This document shows positions 8,216 to 16,029 of a stretch of 32,201 nucleotides of DNA, in pieces (within the stretch, counting starts at the first letter, position 1; each line of letters begins with the position of its first letter). The notes under the pieces were generated by a model. The model was not told the origin of the DNA. It searched no databases and was given only the letters and a program-made list of their open reading frames with translations. Location of the stretch: assembly GCF_016901135.1 (NCBI RefSeq), contig NZ_JAFEVL010000027.1:1-32201 (forward strand), given 5' to 3'. This DNA is from Martinezella lusitana. GTDB lineage: Bacteria > Pseudomonadota > Alphaproteobacteria > Rhizobiales > Rhizobiaceae. The position numbers and the translations under genes were made by a program.

Positions 8216-9729
8216 CACGCGGCTCCCTTTAGAATCGGGTCACCAGAGACCGCCTGCATCAAATCGTTGTGGGCCGTCGAGCCGGGTAATTCCTGCGTGA
8301 TGCGCCCACGATTCACGATCAGGTAGCGATCCGAAACGCGCATCAATTCTTCCAATTCCGACGAGATGAAGAGGATTGAGGCACCCTCTTCGGCGAGGCG
8401 CACGGTGAGTTTGAGGATTTCGGCCTTAGCCCCGGTATCCAGCCCGCGTGTTGGCTCATCGAGAATGAAGAACTGCGGCTTCATCGGGAGCCATTTGGAA
8501 AAGACGACCTTCTGCTGGTTGCCACCCGATAGCGTGCCTGCCGCCTGTTGCACGGAGGTCGATTTCACGCCGAGCTCGGCGGAAAGGCGGGCCGCCAATT
8601 CACCTTCCTTCTTCCGGTCGATAATCCCGATGGCGTTGCTCAAATTGCGTAGGTTTGGCAGGCCGATATTCTCGGCAATCGAAAACGGCAGGATGACGCC
8701 TTCCTTGCGACGATCTTCCGTGACCAACCCGGTTCTGCAACGCAGTTCGTCCGGTCGAATTTCGTTTAGACGTCCGCTCGGACCAATAGCCTCGAGAGTG
8801 CCGGCGGTGAGCGGAGCAAGCCCCATGAGGGCTCGAACCAGCTCGGTTCGTCCGGATCCAAGGAGACCCCATAACCCGACGATCTCGCCTGGACGCATCT
8901 CCAGACTCACGTTGTCCACAAGGACGCCCGACGAGACACCGCGCGCAATGAGACTTGGAGGTGCTGAAGACTTAAAGGGCGCCCTTACGCGGTCAGAGGC
9001 GGCGATACTGCCGAGCATTTCGTGCACAATGGCGGACATATCGGTCTCGACCGATAACCAGGACCCTACGGTTCTACCGTTGCGCATGACCGTGATGCGA
9101 TCACAGATCCGAAAAACCTCGTCGAGAAAATGGCTGATGAAGACAATGGCTGCGCCGTCGTCCCGCAGTTTGCCAATCACGGCAAAGAGTTTTTCGCGCT
9201 CCGGTCCGGACAGTGAGGAAGTCGGTTCGTCGAAGATGATGATGCGTGGCGCCGAGCGGATAGCCCGCGCGATTTCTACCAACTGCCGCTCGCCGGTACT
9301 CAGCGTTTCGACGAGAGCTAGCGGATCGACACTGCAGCCGACGCGGCCGAGAAGTATTCTGGCATCCGACAGCATCTTCCGGCGATCTATAAACAAGCCC
9401 CGCTTGGGATAGGCTCCGAGAAAAATATTCTCGGCCACGTTGAGCGTCGGCATCGTCGTCAGTTCCTGATGCACGAACGCAATGCCAATATCCGCGGCGC
9501 GCTTGGCACTTCCCAATTCGATCGTCTGACCGTCGATGGCGATCGATCCGGAATCCTTCTCGATCACACCGCCAAGAATGTTCATAAGCGTACTCTTACC
9601 TGCGCCGTTCGCTCCCATAAGTGCGTGGACTTCGCCCGCGTTAAGGACGAGGTTGCCATCGGAGAGAGCCGCTGCGCCGCCGAACGATTTTGCAATCGCC
9701 GACATTTGGAGGCGTCTTGGCATGTTCAT
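8215..9729 (-). CDS. RbsA-type ABC transporter ATPase with two nucleotide-binding domains
   Basis: This 504-residue protein has two tandem ATPase halves, as in RbsA/MglA/XylG. The first half has Walker A GANGAGKST (39-47), signature LSTGERQ and Walker B IIIFDEPTSSLS. The second has the degenerate GLLGSGRTE loop typical of this subfamily, signature LSGGNQQKVVFSKWL and FILDEPTRGLD. The start is the ATG at 9729, which overlaps the preceding permease stop by four bases (ATGA). A longer upstream frame exists but would run deep into the permease gene. It energises import by the two permeases and the binding protein at 6241. Confidence 0.9.
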   Translation of the reverse strand: MNMPRRLQMSAIAKSFGGAAALSDGNLVLNAGEVHALMGANGAGKSTLMNILGGVIEKDSGSIAIDGQTIELGSAKRAADIGIAFVHQELTTMPTLNVAENIFLGAYPKRGLFIDRRKMLSDARILLGRVGCSVDPLALVETLSTGERQLVEIARAIRSAPRIIIFDEPTSSLSGPEREKLFAVIGKLRDDGAAIVFISHFLDEVFRICDRITVMRNGRTVGSWLSVETDMSAIVHEMLGSIAASDRVRAPFKSSAPPSLIARGVSSGVLVDNVSLEMRPGEIVGLWGLLGSGRTELVRALMGLAPLTAGTLEAIGPSGRLNEIRPDELRCRTGLVTEDRRKEGVILPFSIAENIGLPNLRNLSNAIGIIDRKKEGELAARLSAELGVKSTSVQQAAGTLSGGNQQKVVFSKWLPMKPQFFILDEPTRGLDTGAKAEILKLTVRLAEEGASILFISSELEELMRVSDRYLIVNRGRITQELPGSTAHNDLMQAVSGDPILKGAA

Positions 9730-10736
9730 GCCGACCTCCTGACGAGCCTGTCGAGATAGACAAAAAGAACGATGATCGTGCCTTTGATAACGAGACTGGC
9801 GAAGTAGGACACGCCCAGCTGATTGAGGCTGTTGCTTATCAGGGTGACAACAATCGCTCCGAGAGCCGCCTGAAGCGGACTGCCAACGCCACCGTAGATG
9901 CTCACCCGGCCAATGACGCAGGCGCTGATAATGTCGAGAAGAAGGCTGTCGCTTGCTAGACTGGCAGAGGCTGAACCAAGACGCGCAACAAGAAGGACGC
10001 CTGTAAGACCCGCCAGCACTCCCGCCACGACGTAGGTCAGACAAAGGACACGCCGAACCGGGACACGCGAGATCGATGCCGCGACTGGGTTAAATCCAAT
10101 TGCCCGGATAAACCGACCGAACACGGTTCGATCAAGTACGAGGCTGGCCAGAATGGTGCATCCCGCAAAAATCCACACCGACAGGGGCAGGCCAAGAATC
10201 CGTGACACGAAGAAGTCCTCGAATTCGAGCGGATAGTCGGAAATGCTCTGTGAGCCAGTGATCCACACGGCAGCGCCGCCGGCAACCGTCATGGTCGCTA
10301 GCGTGACCACGAACGGCGTCATCTTCATGTAGGCGACCGCATATCCGTTGAAAGCACCGATCGAAGCTCCGATGGCTAGCATGACGAATGGCCCCACGAT
10401 GGCCATGTTCGTATCACGCATGCACATCGCACCCAGCACGCCGCTCAGTGCAAGCGTGGCAGGCATGGAGAGATCGATTCCGCCTCCGACGAGAACAAAG
10501 GTCAAGCCAAGTGCGAGGATGCCTACGATTGATGCCTGAACTAGGACATTGATGAGGTTGTTCACACGGAAGAAATTGGGCGCCTGCAGGTACATTACGA
10601 GCAGCAGCGCCAGTACCACGATTGCAAGAAGTGTGTAGACGAGAGTGTTGACGGAGATGCGCTTGGAGAACCCTCCCCCTTGGGTCGGATCGGATTGAAC
10701 CGGTCCTCCTTCAACTCGATTTGTCGCAGACTGCAT
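9726..10736 (-). CDS. RbsC-type ABC transporter permease, first gene of the minus operon
   Basis: This membrane permease has the BPD_transp_2 landmarks LALGLTFVLVGGGIDLSMPATLALSGVLGA, NGYAVAYMKMTPFVVTLATMTV and SIYGGVGSPLQAALGA. The chosen ATG at 10736 gives 336 residues and follows GGGAGAG by about nine bases. An in-frame ATG at 10805 would add 23 residues of low-complexity, unconserved-looking sequence, so the start is uncertain. The candidate GntR operator at 10951-10972 lies upstream, which makes this the promoter-proximal gene for permease, ATPase, permease, binding protein, HyuB and HyuA. The last segment FVYLDRLVRR is typical of the family end. Confidence 0.85.
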   Translation of the reverse strand: MQSATNRVEGGPVQSDPTQGGGFSKRISVNTLVYTLLAIVVLALLLVMYLQAPNFFRVNNLINVLVQASIVGILALGLTFVLVGGGIDLSMPATLALSGVLGAMCMRDTNMAIVGPFVMLAIGASIGAFNGYAVAYMKMTPFVVTLATMTVAGGAAVWITGSQSISDYPLEFEDFFVSRILGLPLSVWIFAGCTILASLVLDRTVFGRFIRAIGFNPVAASISRVPVRRVLCLTYVVAGVLAGLTGVLLVARLGSASASLASDSLLLDIISACVIGRVSIYGGVGSPLQAALGAIVVTLISNSLNQLGVSYFASLVIKGTIIVLFVYLDRLVRRSA

Positions 10737-10950
10737 ACCGGTCACTCTCCCACCACCTTCTTCTCGGTCGAATCCGCAGCGGGAATCGACCAGCTTCCAC
10801 GTCATGCGGCGCCTTAGAAATACAGTTGGGGCGCTCCCACTGAGCCGAATTCCGGTTCGCCGGCTTCGTAGAGCAGGTCGCCATTCGCGACCGCTTAGTT
10901 CCCATTTCTTTTTGTTAGGAAGCAGTGAAACTCAAATTGAGCGATATTGC

Positions 10951-10972
10951 AATACTCCAATATATCGGTATC
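10951..10972. promoter_or_regulatory. Candidate GntR operator copy 2, upstream of the minus operon
   Basis: CCAATATATCGGTAT at 10958-10972 is nearly identical to the recurring operator core, with an outer ATAC displaced by one base (AATACTCCAATATATCGG). On the minus strand the TATATT inside it could serve as a -10 box. The 306 bp between the 3' end of gntR and the permease otherwise hold only the hairpin at 10994-11013 and an AT-rich promoter-like stretch; no gene is seen. Confidence 0.6.
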
Positions 10973-10993
10973 GAAAATATATTTGCCCACCAA

Positions 10994-11013
10994 ATGCCTC
11001 CGCGCAGAGGCAT
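10994..11013 (-). terminator. Possible weak terminator after gntR
   Basis: ATGCCTC (10994-11000) and GAGGCAT (11007-11013) form a perfect seven-pair stem with a six-base loop, about 100 bases after the gntR stop codon on its transcribed strand. It is followed by only three T residues. It could insulate gntR transcription from the operator and promoter just downstream; the call is tentative. Confidence 0.35.
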
Positions 11014-11111
11014 GGGTCGCGCCATTCAATCCTTAATTGAAAGACACGGGAAGCAACACGAAGGTGGTGAGGCCGAATGAATCCGGCACCACCGCCTCGA
11101 AGATATCGATG

Positions 11112-11843
11112 TCAACGAATATCGCTGACGCTGACGTCTGCATCTCCGCTTATGAGATCCGGTCTCTTTTCCCTGAGTATTTGTATCGAAGGGAAATTGC
11201 TGTCCAACTGCAACTGAAAGGCACGCGCGGCGCCATCTTCATCTCGGCGCTTGATGCGCTCGTACATTTCCCGGTGTTCGTCGAAAACGACAGAGTAGTG
11301 CCCCTCCAACGGAAAAGCCTGGCGGCGCACCCGGTCAAGTTGGCCAGTCGCGTTATGAATCGTTAGCCACACGTCGCCGAAGCCCGCGCACTCACATATC
11401 AACCTGTGAAATTCATTATCGAGTGCGAAAAACTCATCCACATCCTTCCTTTTTGCAGCGGCCTTCTGCTTAAAAAGAGCGAGTTCGAAGTCCTTTTCAT
11501 ACTCCTGCTTGAAATTCCGTGCCGCCAGCCGCGTTAACCGCATCTCGATCGTATCTCTGACCAACTGGCCTTGTAGTACTTCTTTTAGGACGATCTTGTT
11601 GACGAATGTCTTGTCGCTCGGAGCGATCTTGATCAGGCTCTCTTTTGCCAGTTGGAGAATAGCTTCTCGCAACGGTGTCCGGGAGATTCCGAGCTGGGCG
11701 CAGAGATCTTTTTCCACGACGGAACTGTCGGGCGGCATCTTCAGCGAGATGATCGCATTGCGAAGCAATTCATAGACCTGAGCGGATTTCGACGTGCGAC
11801 CATCCAATTGGTCGGGAGAAAACAAAGGGACGATTTGATCCAC
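11112..11843 (-). CDS. GntR-family (FadR/FCD) transcriptional regulator
   Basis: This is a winged-helix GntR protein with an FCD ligand-binding domain. The DNA-binding domain includes AQVYELLRNAIISLKMPPDSSVVEKDLCAQLGISRTPLREAILQLAKESLI, with the LGISRTPLREA recognition motif. The C-terminal helical domain has the D, H, H pattern of metal-binding FCD domains (ALDNEFHRLICECA). I chose the GTG at 11843 (243 residues), preceded by GCAGAGG at five bases. An ATG frame reaching 11963 would place operator copy 3 inside the gene. It sits between the two large divergent operons and is the natural candidate to bind the shared palindrome. FadR-type regulators usually repress and release DNA when bound to a pathway acid. 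Confidence 0.88.
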   Translation of the reverse strand: MDQIVPLFSPDQLDGRTSKSAQVYELLRNAIISLKMPPDSSVVEKDLCAQLGISRTPLREAILQLAKESLIKIAPSDKTFVNKIVLKEVLQGQLVRDTIEMRLTRLAARNFKQEYEKDFELALFKQKAAAKRKDVDEFFALDNEFHRLICECAGFGDVWLTIHNATGQLDRVRRQAFPLEGHYSVVFDEHREMYERIKRRDEDGAARAFQLQLDSNFPSIQILREKRPDLISGDADVSVSDIR

Positions 11844-11894
11844 GGTTACCTCTGCGATAGGCTGACGATCCGCGCAAAGCGGTGATCTCTCCAC

Positions 11895-11922
11895 AATATA
11901 CCAATACATTGGCACACTCCAA
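11895..11922 (-). promoter_or_regulatory. gntR promoter with candidate operator copy 3 in its spacer
   Basis: On the minus strand TTGGAG (complement of 11917-11922) and TATATT (complement of 11895-11900) are separated by 16 bases, a good sigma-70 promoter for gntR. ATACCAATACATTGGCAC (11898-11915), with the palindromic core CCAATACATTGG, fills the spacer. This predicts autorepression. A separate perfect repeat CTCCAA/TTGGAG at 11917-11922 and 11931-11936 overlaps the -35. Confidence 0.6.
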
Positions 11923-11972
11923 TTTTTTCCTTGGAGGCCCACAAGATTCCCGCTTGCCAACAAGATATTTAT

Positions 11973-11990
11973 ATACCAATATATCGCTAA
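11973..11990. promoter_or_regulatory. Candidate GntR operator copy 4, upstream of the kinase operon
   Basis: ATACCAATATATCGCTAA is the fourth copy of the recurring motif, 24 bases before the kinase ATG at 12014. TTGCCA at 11954-11959 could be a -35, with a poor -10 inside the operator. The short distance to the start codon fits a repressor that blocks initiation. Confidence 0.58.
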
Positions 11991-12013
11991 CCAGAGCTAG
12001 GGAACCCTATTTC

Positions 12014-13069
12014 ATGCTTCAGACAAAGCAAACTTCCGTAGCGGCCGCGCTCGCCGACAAGTCGGTTTTGTTGAGTGCGGAGGAGGCGGTGGAACTGGCT
12101 CAGCAATATTATGGCCTCAGTGTTTCCGCTCACCGTCTTTCCGGAGAGAAGGATAGCAATTTCCGGATCACGACCGAGAGCGGCGACGAGTATCTATTGA
12201 AGATCGTCAATCCGGGCGAAGATCCGGCAGTCACCAACATGCACACGATGGCGCTCCAACATGTCGAGAAGCGCGATCCTGGAATGCCGGTACAGCGTGT
12301 GGTGCGGGATCTTCACGGCCGTGGGGAATTTGATCTCAATCGCGGCCCCAATGACCGGCGCGCCGTTCGCCTTGTCACCTTCACCAAGGGCGAACTGCAA
12401 CGCAAAGCGGCGCAAACGCCGAAGCAACGGCATAATATTGGTTCGATGCTCGCGCGTCTGCAGGCGGCACTCGAGGACTTTCGTCATCCGGCGGAAGACC
12501 ATTTTTCCACCTGGGATCTGAAGAATACTCTTTCCCTCAAGCCGATGATCGAGGAGATCAAAGACCCATCCCATGTAGCTGAGCTGCTGAGATGGGTCGA
12601 TCGCTTCGTGGACGAAGTTGCCCCGAAGATCCCACTCCTTCGTGCCCAAGTCGCCCATAACGACCTCAACAGCGATAACGTCGTGGTCGATCCGAAGGAT
12701 ACCGACCAGATCACCGGAATTATCGATTTTGGAGACATGGTTCGCACCCCCGTGATCTTCGATGTGGCGGTTGCAGCCGCCTATCAGCTCACCGAAGCTG
12801 AAGATCCGATGGCGGCAGCTTGCGAATTCCTATCCGGCTTCCATGAAAAACGCCCTCTCCTACCCGAGGAAGTTGACGTGCTGTTCACGACGATCGTGGC
12901 GCGAATGGTGATGCGCATTGCAATTACCGAATGGCGCGCGGTGCGCTTCCCCGAAAACCGCACCTACATCCTGCGCAACACACCACAAGCGTGGCTGCAG
13001 TTTCACCGTCTCGCACACATATCTCGCTCGCAGGCAACCGACGAAATCGCCCGCGCACTGTCCCTATAG
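12014..13069 (+). CDS. APH-fold kinase, hydroxylysine-kinase-like
   Basis: This 351-residue small-molecule kinase has the aminoglycoside-phosphotransferase fold. The N-lobe has EYLLKIV with the ATP-contacting lysine. The catalytic loop is H215-N-D217-L-N-S-D-N, and the metal-binding IDFGD has D238. The start at ATG 12014 is chosen because the longer frame from 11882 would run through operators 3 and 4. The gene leads a plus-strand operon and is followed after 11 bases by a class III PLP enzyme, with the ribosome-binding site TAGGAG overlapping its stop. In the hydroxylysine and phosphoethanolamine pathways a kinase of this family makes an amino-alcohol phosphate that a class III phospho-lyase then degrades. 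Homoserine-kinase-like or choline-kinase-like specificity is possible. Confidence 0.8.
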   Translation: MLQTKQTSVAAALADKSVLLSAEEAVELAQQYYGLSVSAHRLSGEKDSNFRITTESGDEYLLKIVNPGEDPAVTNMHTMALQHVEKRDPGMPVQRVVRDLHGRGEFDLNRGPNDRRAVRLVTFTKGELQRKAAQTPKQRHNIGSMLARLQAALEDFRHPAEDHFSTWDLKNTLSLKPMIEEIKDPSHVAELLRWVDRFVDEVAPKIPLLRAQVAHNDLNSDNVVVDPKDTDQITGIIDFGDMVRTPVIFDVAVAAAYQLTEAEDPMAAACEFLSGFHEKRPLLPEEVDVLFTTIVARMVMRIAITEWRAVRFPENRTYILRNTPQAWLQFHRLAHISRSQATDEIARALSL

Positions 13070-13080
13070 GAGCCTGTCTA

Positions 13081-14418
13081 ATGTCGTCATCCGCTTCCGC
13101 CTATATGATCAACGGGTTTGACCCGAGCACGGTTGATCGTCTCTCCTCCGAAGAACAGGCGCTTATTGCGCGTCGTCGCAAGCTTCTTGGACCGTCATAT
13201 AAGCTCTTTTACGAACATCCGGTTCACGTGGTGCGAGGTGAAGGCGTTTGGCTATATGATCCTCAGGGCAACGCATACCTGGATGTCTACAACAATGTGC
13301 CCTCGGTCGGGCATTGCCATCCTCGCGTGGTTGAGGCGGTCGCCCAGCAGTCCGCCGTTTTGAACACCCATACGCGCTATCTCCACGATTCGATCCTCGA
13401 ATATTCAGAAGATCTGCTTGCGACTTATCCCGATGAAATCGGGAACGTCATGTACACCTGCACGGGCAGCGAGGCAGTCGACCTGGCACTGCGCATCTCC
13501 CGTTATTACACGGGCGGAACCGGTGTAATCGTCACTGCGAATGCCTATCATGGCCTGACGACCGCCGTCGCGGAAATCTCTCCCTCGATGGGGCCGAACG
13601 TACCTATTGGTCAGCATGTCTACGTCGTGGATGCGCCGGACGAGTATCGCAGCGAAGGGCAGGATGTTGGCGAAGTTTTCGCCCAGCGTGTCGAGGATGC
13701 CATCAAGGCAATGCAGCGACACGGCATCAAGTTTGCCGCCTTCATCGCCGACGGCATCTTTTCGACGGACGGAATCCTGACGGAACCAGCAGGCTTTCTA
13801 AAAAAGACAGTCGATGTCGTTCATGCCGCAGGCGGTCTGTACATCGCCGATGAAGTACAGCCAGGTTTTGGCCGCACTGGCACACATTGGTGGGGATTCC
13901 AACGCCACGGGATTATCCCGGACCTGGTCGTCATGGGCAAGCCGATGGGTAATGGCATGCCGATCGCTGGCGTAGCGGCCAGACCGGAGGTTCTCGAGCG
14001 TTTCGGAACGGACATCCGCTACTTCAATACCTTCGGTGCGAACACGGTATCCATCGCAGCCGCACAGGCCGTGCTCGACGTCATCAAGGACGAGAAGCTC
14101 ATGGAGAATTCCGTCAGGATCGGCGACTACATGGTCGCTGGCATGAAGAAGCTTCAGGACAAGTACGAGTCCATCGGCGATGTCCGCGGAGCTGGTCTCT
14201 TCATGGGGATGGAATTCGTCAAAGATCGCAAGTCAAAGACGCCGGACGGAAAACTCTCACTCAGTGTCGTCAACGGCCTGCGCGAGAAGCGGATGCTGAT
14301 CAGCGCCTCGAGTTCCTCGGGTCATGTGCTCAAGATCCGCCCACCCCTGCCGTTCACAGCTGAAAATGCCGACACGTTTCTGTTCGCGCTGGACGAAGTC
14401 CTCGCAGATCTCTCGTAG
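13081..14418 (+). CDS. Class III PLP enzyme, amino-alcohol-phosphate phospho-lyase-like
   Basis: This 445-residue class III aminotransferase-fold protein contains YNNVPSVGHCHPRVVEA, LNTHTRYLHDSI, TCTGSEAVDLALR, NAYHGLTTAVAEISP, DEVQPGFGRTG and the PLP-binding lysine K287 in VMGKPMGNGMP. The stretches NNV..VGHCHP, LNT..R.LHD and AYHG....EISP are closer to the phospho-lyase branch (human AGXT2L1/AGXT2L2 type) than to ordinary omega-transaminases. The adjacent kinase supports that reading: phosphorylation followed by elimination of phosphate and ammonia to an aldehyde. The start is the ATG at 13081 behind TAGGAG; a longer frame overlapping the kinase is not credible. A true transaminase remains possible. 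Confidence 0.82.
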   Translation: MSSSASAYMINGFDPSTVDRLSSEEQALIARRRKLLGPSYKLFYEHPVHVVRGEGVWLYDPQGNAYLDVYNNVPSVGHCHPRVVEAVAQQSAVLNTHTRYLHDSILEYSEDLLATYPDEIGNVMYTCTGSEAVDLALRISRYYTGGTGVIVTANAYHGLTTAVAEISPSMGPNVPIGQHVYVVDAPDEYRSEGQDVGEVFAQRVEDAIKAMQRHGIKFAAFIADGIFSTDGILTEPAGFLKKTVDVVHAAGGLYIADEVQPGFGRTGTHWWGFQRHGIIPDLVVMGKPMGNGMPIAGVAARPEVLERFGTDIRYFNTFGANTVSIAAAQAVLDVIKDEKLMENSVRIGDYMVAGMKKLQDKYESIGDVRGAGLFMGMEFVKDRKSKTPDGKLSLSVVNGLREKRMLISASSSSGHVLKIRPPLPFTAENADTFLFALDEVLADLS

Positions 14419-14433
14419 GCCTTCGGGGCTACG
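14414..14433 (+). other. UUCG-capped stem-loop at the end of the PLP-enzyme gene
   Basis: CGTAGGCC (14414-14421), the tetraloop TTCG, and GGGCTACG (14426-14433) pair in seven of eight positions, with the stop codon inside the stem. No T-run follows. It probably marks an mRNA processing or stability point ahead of the binding-protein gene at 14491. Confidence 0.4.
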
Positions 14434-14490
14434 CAATAACAATAGACGGAGAATTCCGCGCCAACCTCAACCTTCCTAAAGGGGAACGTC

Positions 14491-15252
14491 ATGAAACTCT
14501 CACTTATCGCCACAGCCAGCGTACTTGCCCTTACTCTTTTCTCCTCGGCATACGCAGAAGACACCATCAAAATTGCCACCGAAGGCGTCTATCCTCCGTT
14601 CAACTATGTTGAAGGTGGAAAACTGACCGGCTTCGACGTCGATATCGCCAACGCCCTATGCGAAAAGGCAAAGCTAAAGTGCGAGATCGTCACCCAGGAA
14701 TGGGACGGCATGATCCCCGCACTGGTAGCGCACAAGTTCGACGCCATCGTCGCCTCGATGGCGATCACCGAGGAACGGAAGAAGAAGGTCGACTTTACGG
14801 CAAAATATTACGACACGCCCGCAGCGTTCATGGCATCGAAGGATGCAAAAGTGACCGACGTGTCTCCTGCCGCTCTCGCTGGCAAGACCATCGGTGTTCA
14901 AGGGTCAACGACACAGCAGAACTATCTTGAAGATGAATACAAGGGGTCGACGACCAAAACCTATTCGTCCGTGGATGATGCGAGCGCCGACCTCGCCGCT
15001 GGTCGCCTCGATCTCGTCCTTTCCGACAAGGTTCTTCTCAACGAATGGCTGAAAAAGTCTTCTGACGGCTCCTGCTGCGAACTTATAGGGGGCGATATCC
15101 GTTCTCCGAAGTTCGGTGCCGGCAAGGGTATCGCCGTCCGTAAGGAAGATAGCGCGCTTCGCGACAAGCTCGACGCCGCCTTGAAGGAAATTCTCGAAGA
15201 TGGGACCTACAAGACCATCAACGCGAAATACTTTCCGTTCTCGATCTACTGA
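14491..15252 (+). CDS. Polar amino acid ABC transporter periplasmic binding protein
   Basis: This 253-residue protein of the HisJ/LAO type (SBP_bac_3) has a signal peptide of 22 residues ending AYA before EDT. The mature protein opens with IKIATEGVYPPFNYVEGGKLTGFDVDIANALCEKAKLKC, followed by DGMIPALVAHKFDAIVASMAITEERKKKVDFT. The Arg in ITEERKK is the usual ligand alpha-carboxylate contact, and the Asp in SSVDDASADLAAGRLD usually contacts the ligand ammonium. The ATG follows AAAGGGGA. Three downstream genes complete a HisJQMP-type importer. The ligand is probably a cationic or hydroxylated amino acid or related amine, which would suit the kinase/phospho-lyase pair, but this is inference. Confidence 0.9.
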   Translation: MKLSLIATASVLALTLFSSAYAEDTIKIATEGVYPPFNYVEGGKLTGFDVDIANALCEKAKLKCEIVTQEWDGMIPALVAHKFDAIVASMAITEERKKKVDFTAKYYDTPAAFMASKDAKVTDVSPAALAGKTIGVQGSTTQQNYLEDEYKGSTTKTYSSVDDASADLAAGRLDLVLSDKVLLNEWLKKSSDGSCCELIGGDIRSPKFGAGKGIAVRKEDSALRDKLDAALKEILEDGTYKTINAKYFPFSIY

Positions 15253-15259
15253 AGCCAAT

Positions 15260-15296
15260 GTTCACGTGCCCGATCGGATCGGCCGGGCACGTGAAC
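15260..15296 (+). other. 13-bp perfect intercistronic stem-loop after binding-protein gene
   Basis: GTTCACGTGCCCG (15260-15272) and CGGGCACGTGAAC (15284-15296) are exact reverse complements around an 11-base loop, seven bases after the stop codon. No T-run follows. Such hairpins between binding-protein and permease genes typically protect the upstream mRNA from exonucleases and raise the amount of binding protein relative to membrane subunits. Confidence 0.75.
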
Positions 15297-15312
15297 CAAT
15301 CGGGAGACGACG

Positions 15313-16029
15313 GTGGATCTGCTTCGTTTACTTTCATTTGGTCCCGACGGTTGGGGGCAGCAACTGGTGGACGGCTTATGGCTGACTATCAGGCTCGCCC
15401 TCGCCACTCTCCCGTTTGGACTGTTGCTCGGACTTGGCCTGGCCCTATTGATCAACGGCAATAGAAAATGGCTTGCGGGTGCTGCCACGGTCTTCGCGAC
15501 GACGTTCCGAGCCCTGCCAGAACTTCTAACATTGTTCATCATCTACTACGGTGGCGGAGCGCTGCTCCAAACGGTTTCCCAATTTCTGTTTGGCACTCCG
15601 TTTGGGGAGTTTAGTGGCTTCCTCGCGGGGATGATCGCCCTTGGGATCGTGTTTGCGTCTTTTGCTTCGGAGACATTCGTAGCAGCGATGCGGGCGATCC
15701 CGAAAGGCCAGCACGAAGCCGCCGCCGCTCTGGGACTATCCCGCTGGCGAACGTTTTCCAGCGTCATCGGCCCACAGCTTTTTCGACTGGCTCTACCTGG
15801 CCTAGGCAATCTCTGGTTCGTCCTCCTGAAAGATACCTCGCTCGTCTCGATCATTTCGTTGACGGACTTGATGCGGCAGACGAACCTGGCGGTGGCGAAC
15901 ACGAAAGAGCCGCTCTTCTTCTATGCCGTCGCCTGCCTCATCTACCTGGTTGTTTCGATGGTCTCGTCCGGCGTCGTCGGCGTGCTCGAATCGCGATCCA
16001 ATCGCGGGATTGCCGGAGGGCGACTATGA
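15313..16029 (+). CDS. Polar amino acid ABC transporter permease (HisQ-type)
   Basis: This 238-residue inner-membrane protein of the HisM/HisQ family has about five membrane segments. It carries the coupling-loop EAA motif HEAAAALGLSRWRTFSSVIGPQLFRLALPGLGN and the early TIRLALATLPFGLLLGLGLALL segment. It begins with GTG at 15313 behind GGGAGA. Its stop overlaps the next permease start by four bases (ATGA), so the two subunits are probably translated together and form a heterodimer. Confidence 0.9.
   Translation: MDLLRLLSFGPDGWGQQLVDGLWLTIRLALATLPFGLLLGLGLALLINGNRKWLAGAATVFATTFRALPELLTLFIIYYGGGALLQTVSQFLFGTPFGEFSGFLAGMIALGIVFASFASETFVAAMRAIPKGQHEAAAALGLSRWRTFSSVIGPQLFRLALPGLGNLWFVLLKDTSLVSIISLTDLMRQTNLAVANTKEPLFFYAVACLIYLVVSMVSSGVVGVLESRSNRGIAGGRL

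Noticed and set aside
8366..9412. 348-codon plus-strand open frame
   Set aside because: It is the antisense shadow of the RbsA-type ATPase gene, very rich in Ser, Arg and Pro, with no family resemblance.
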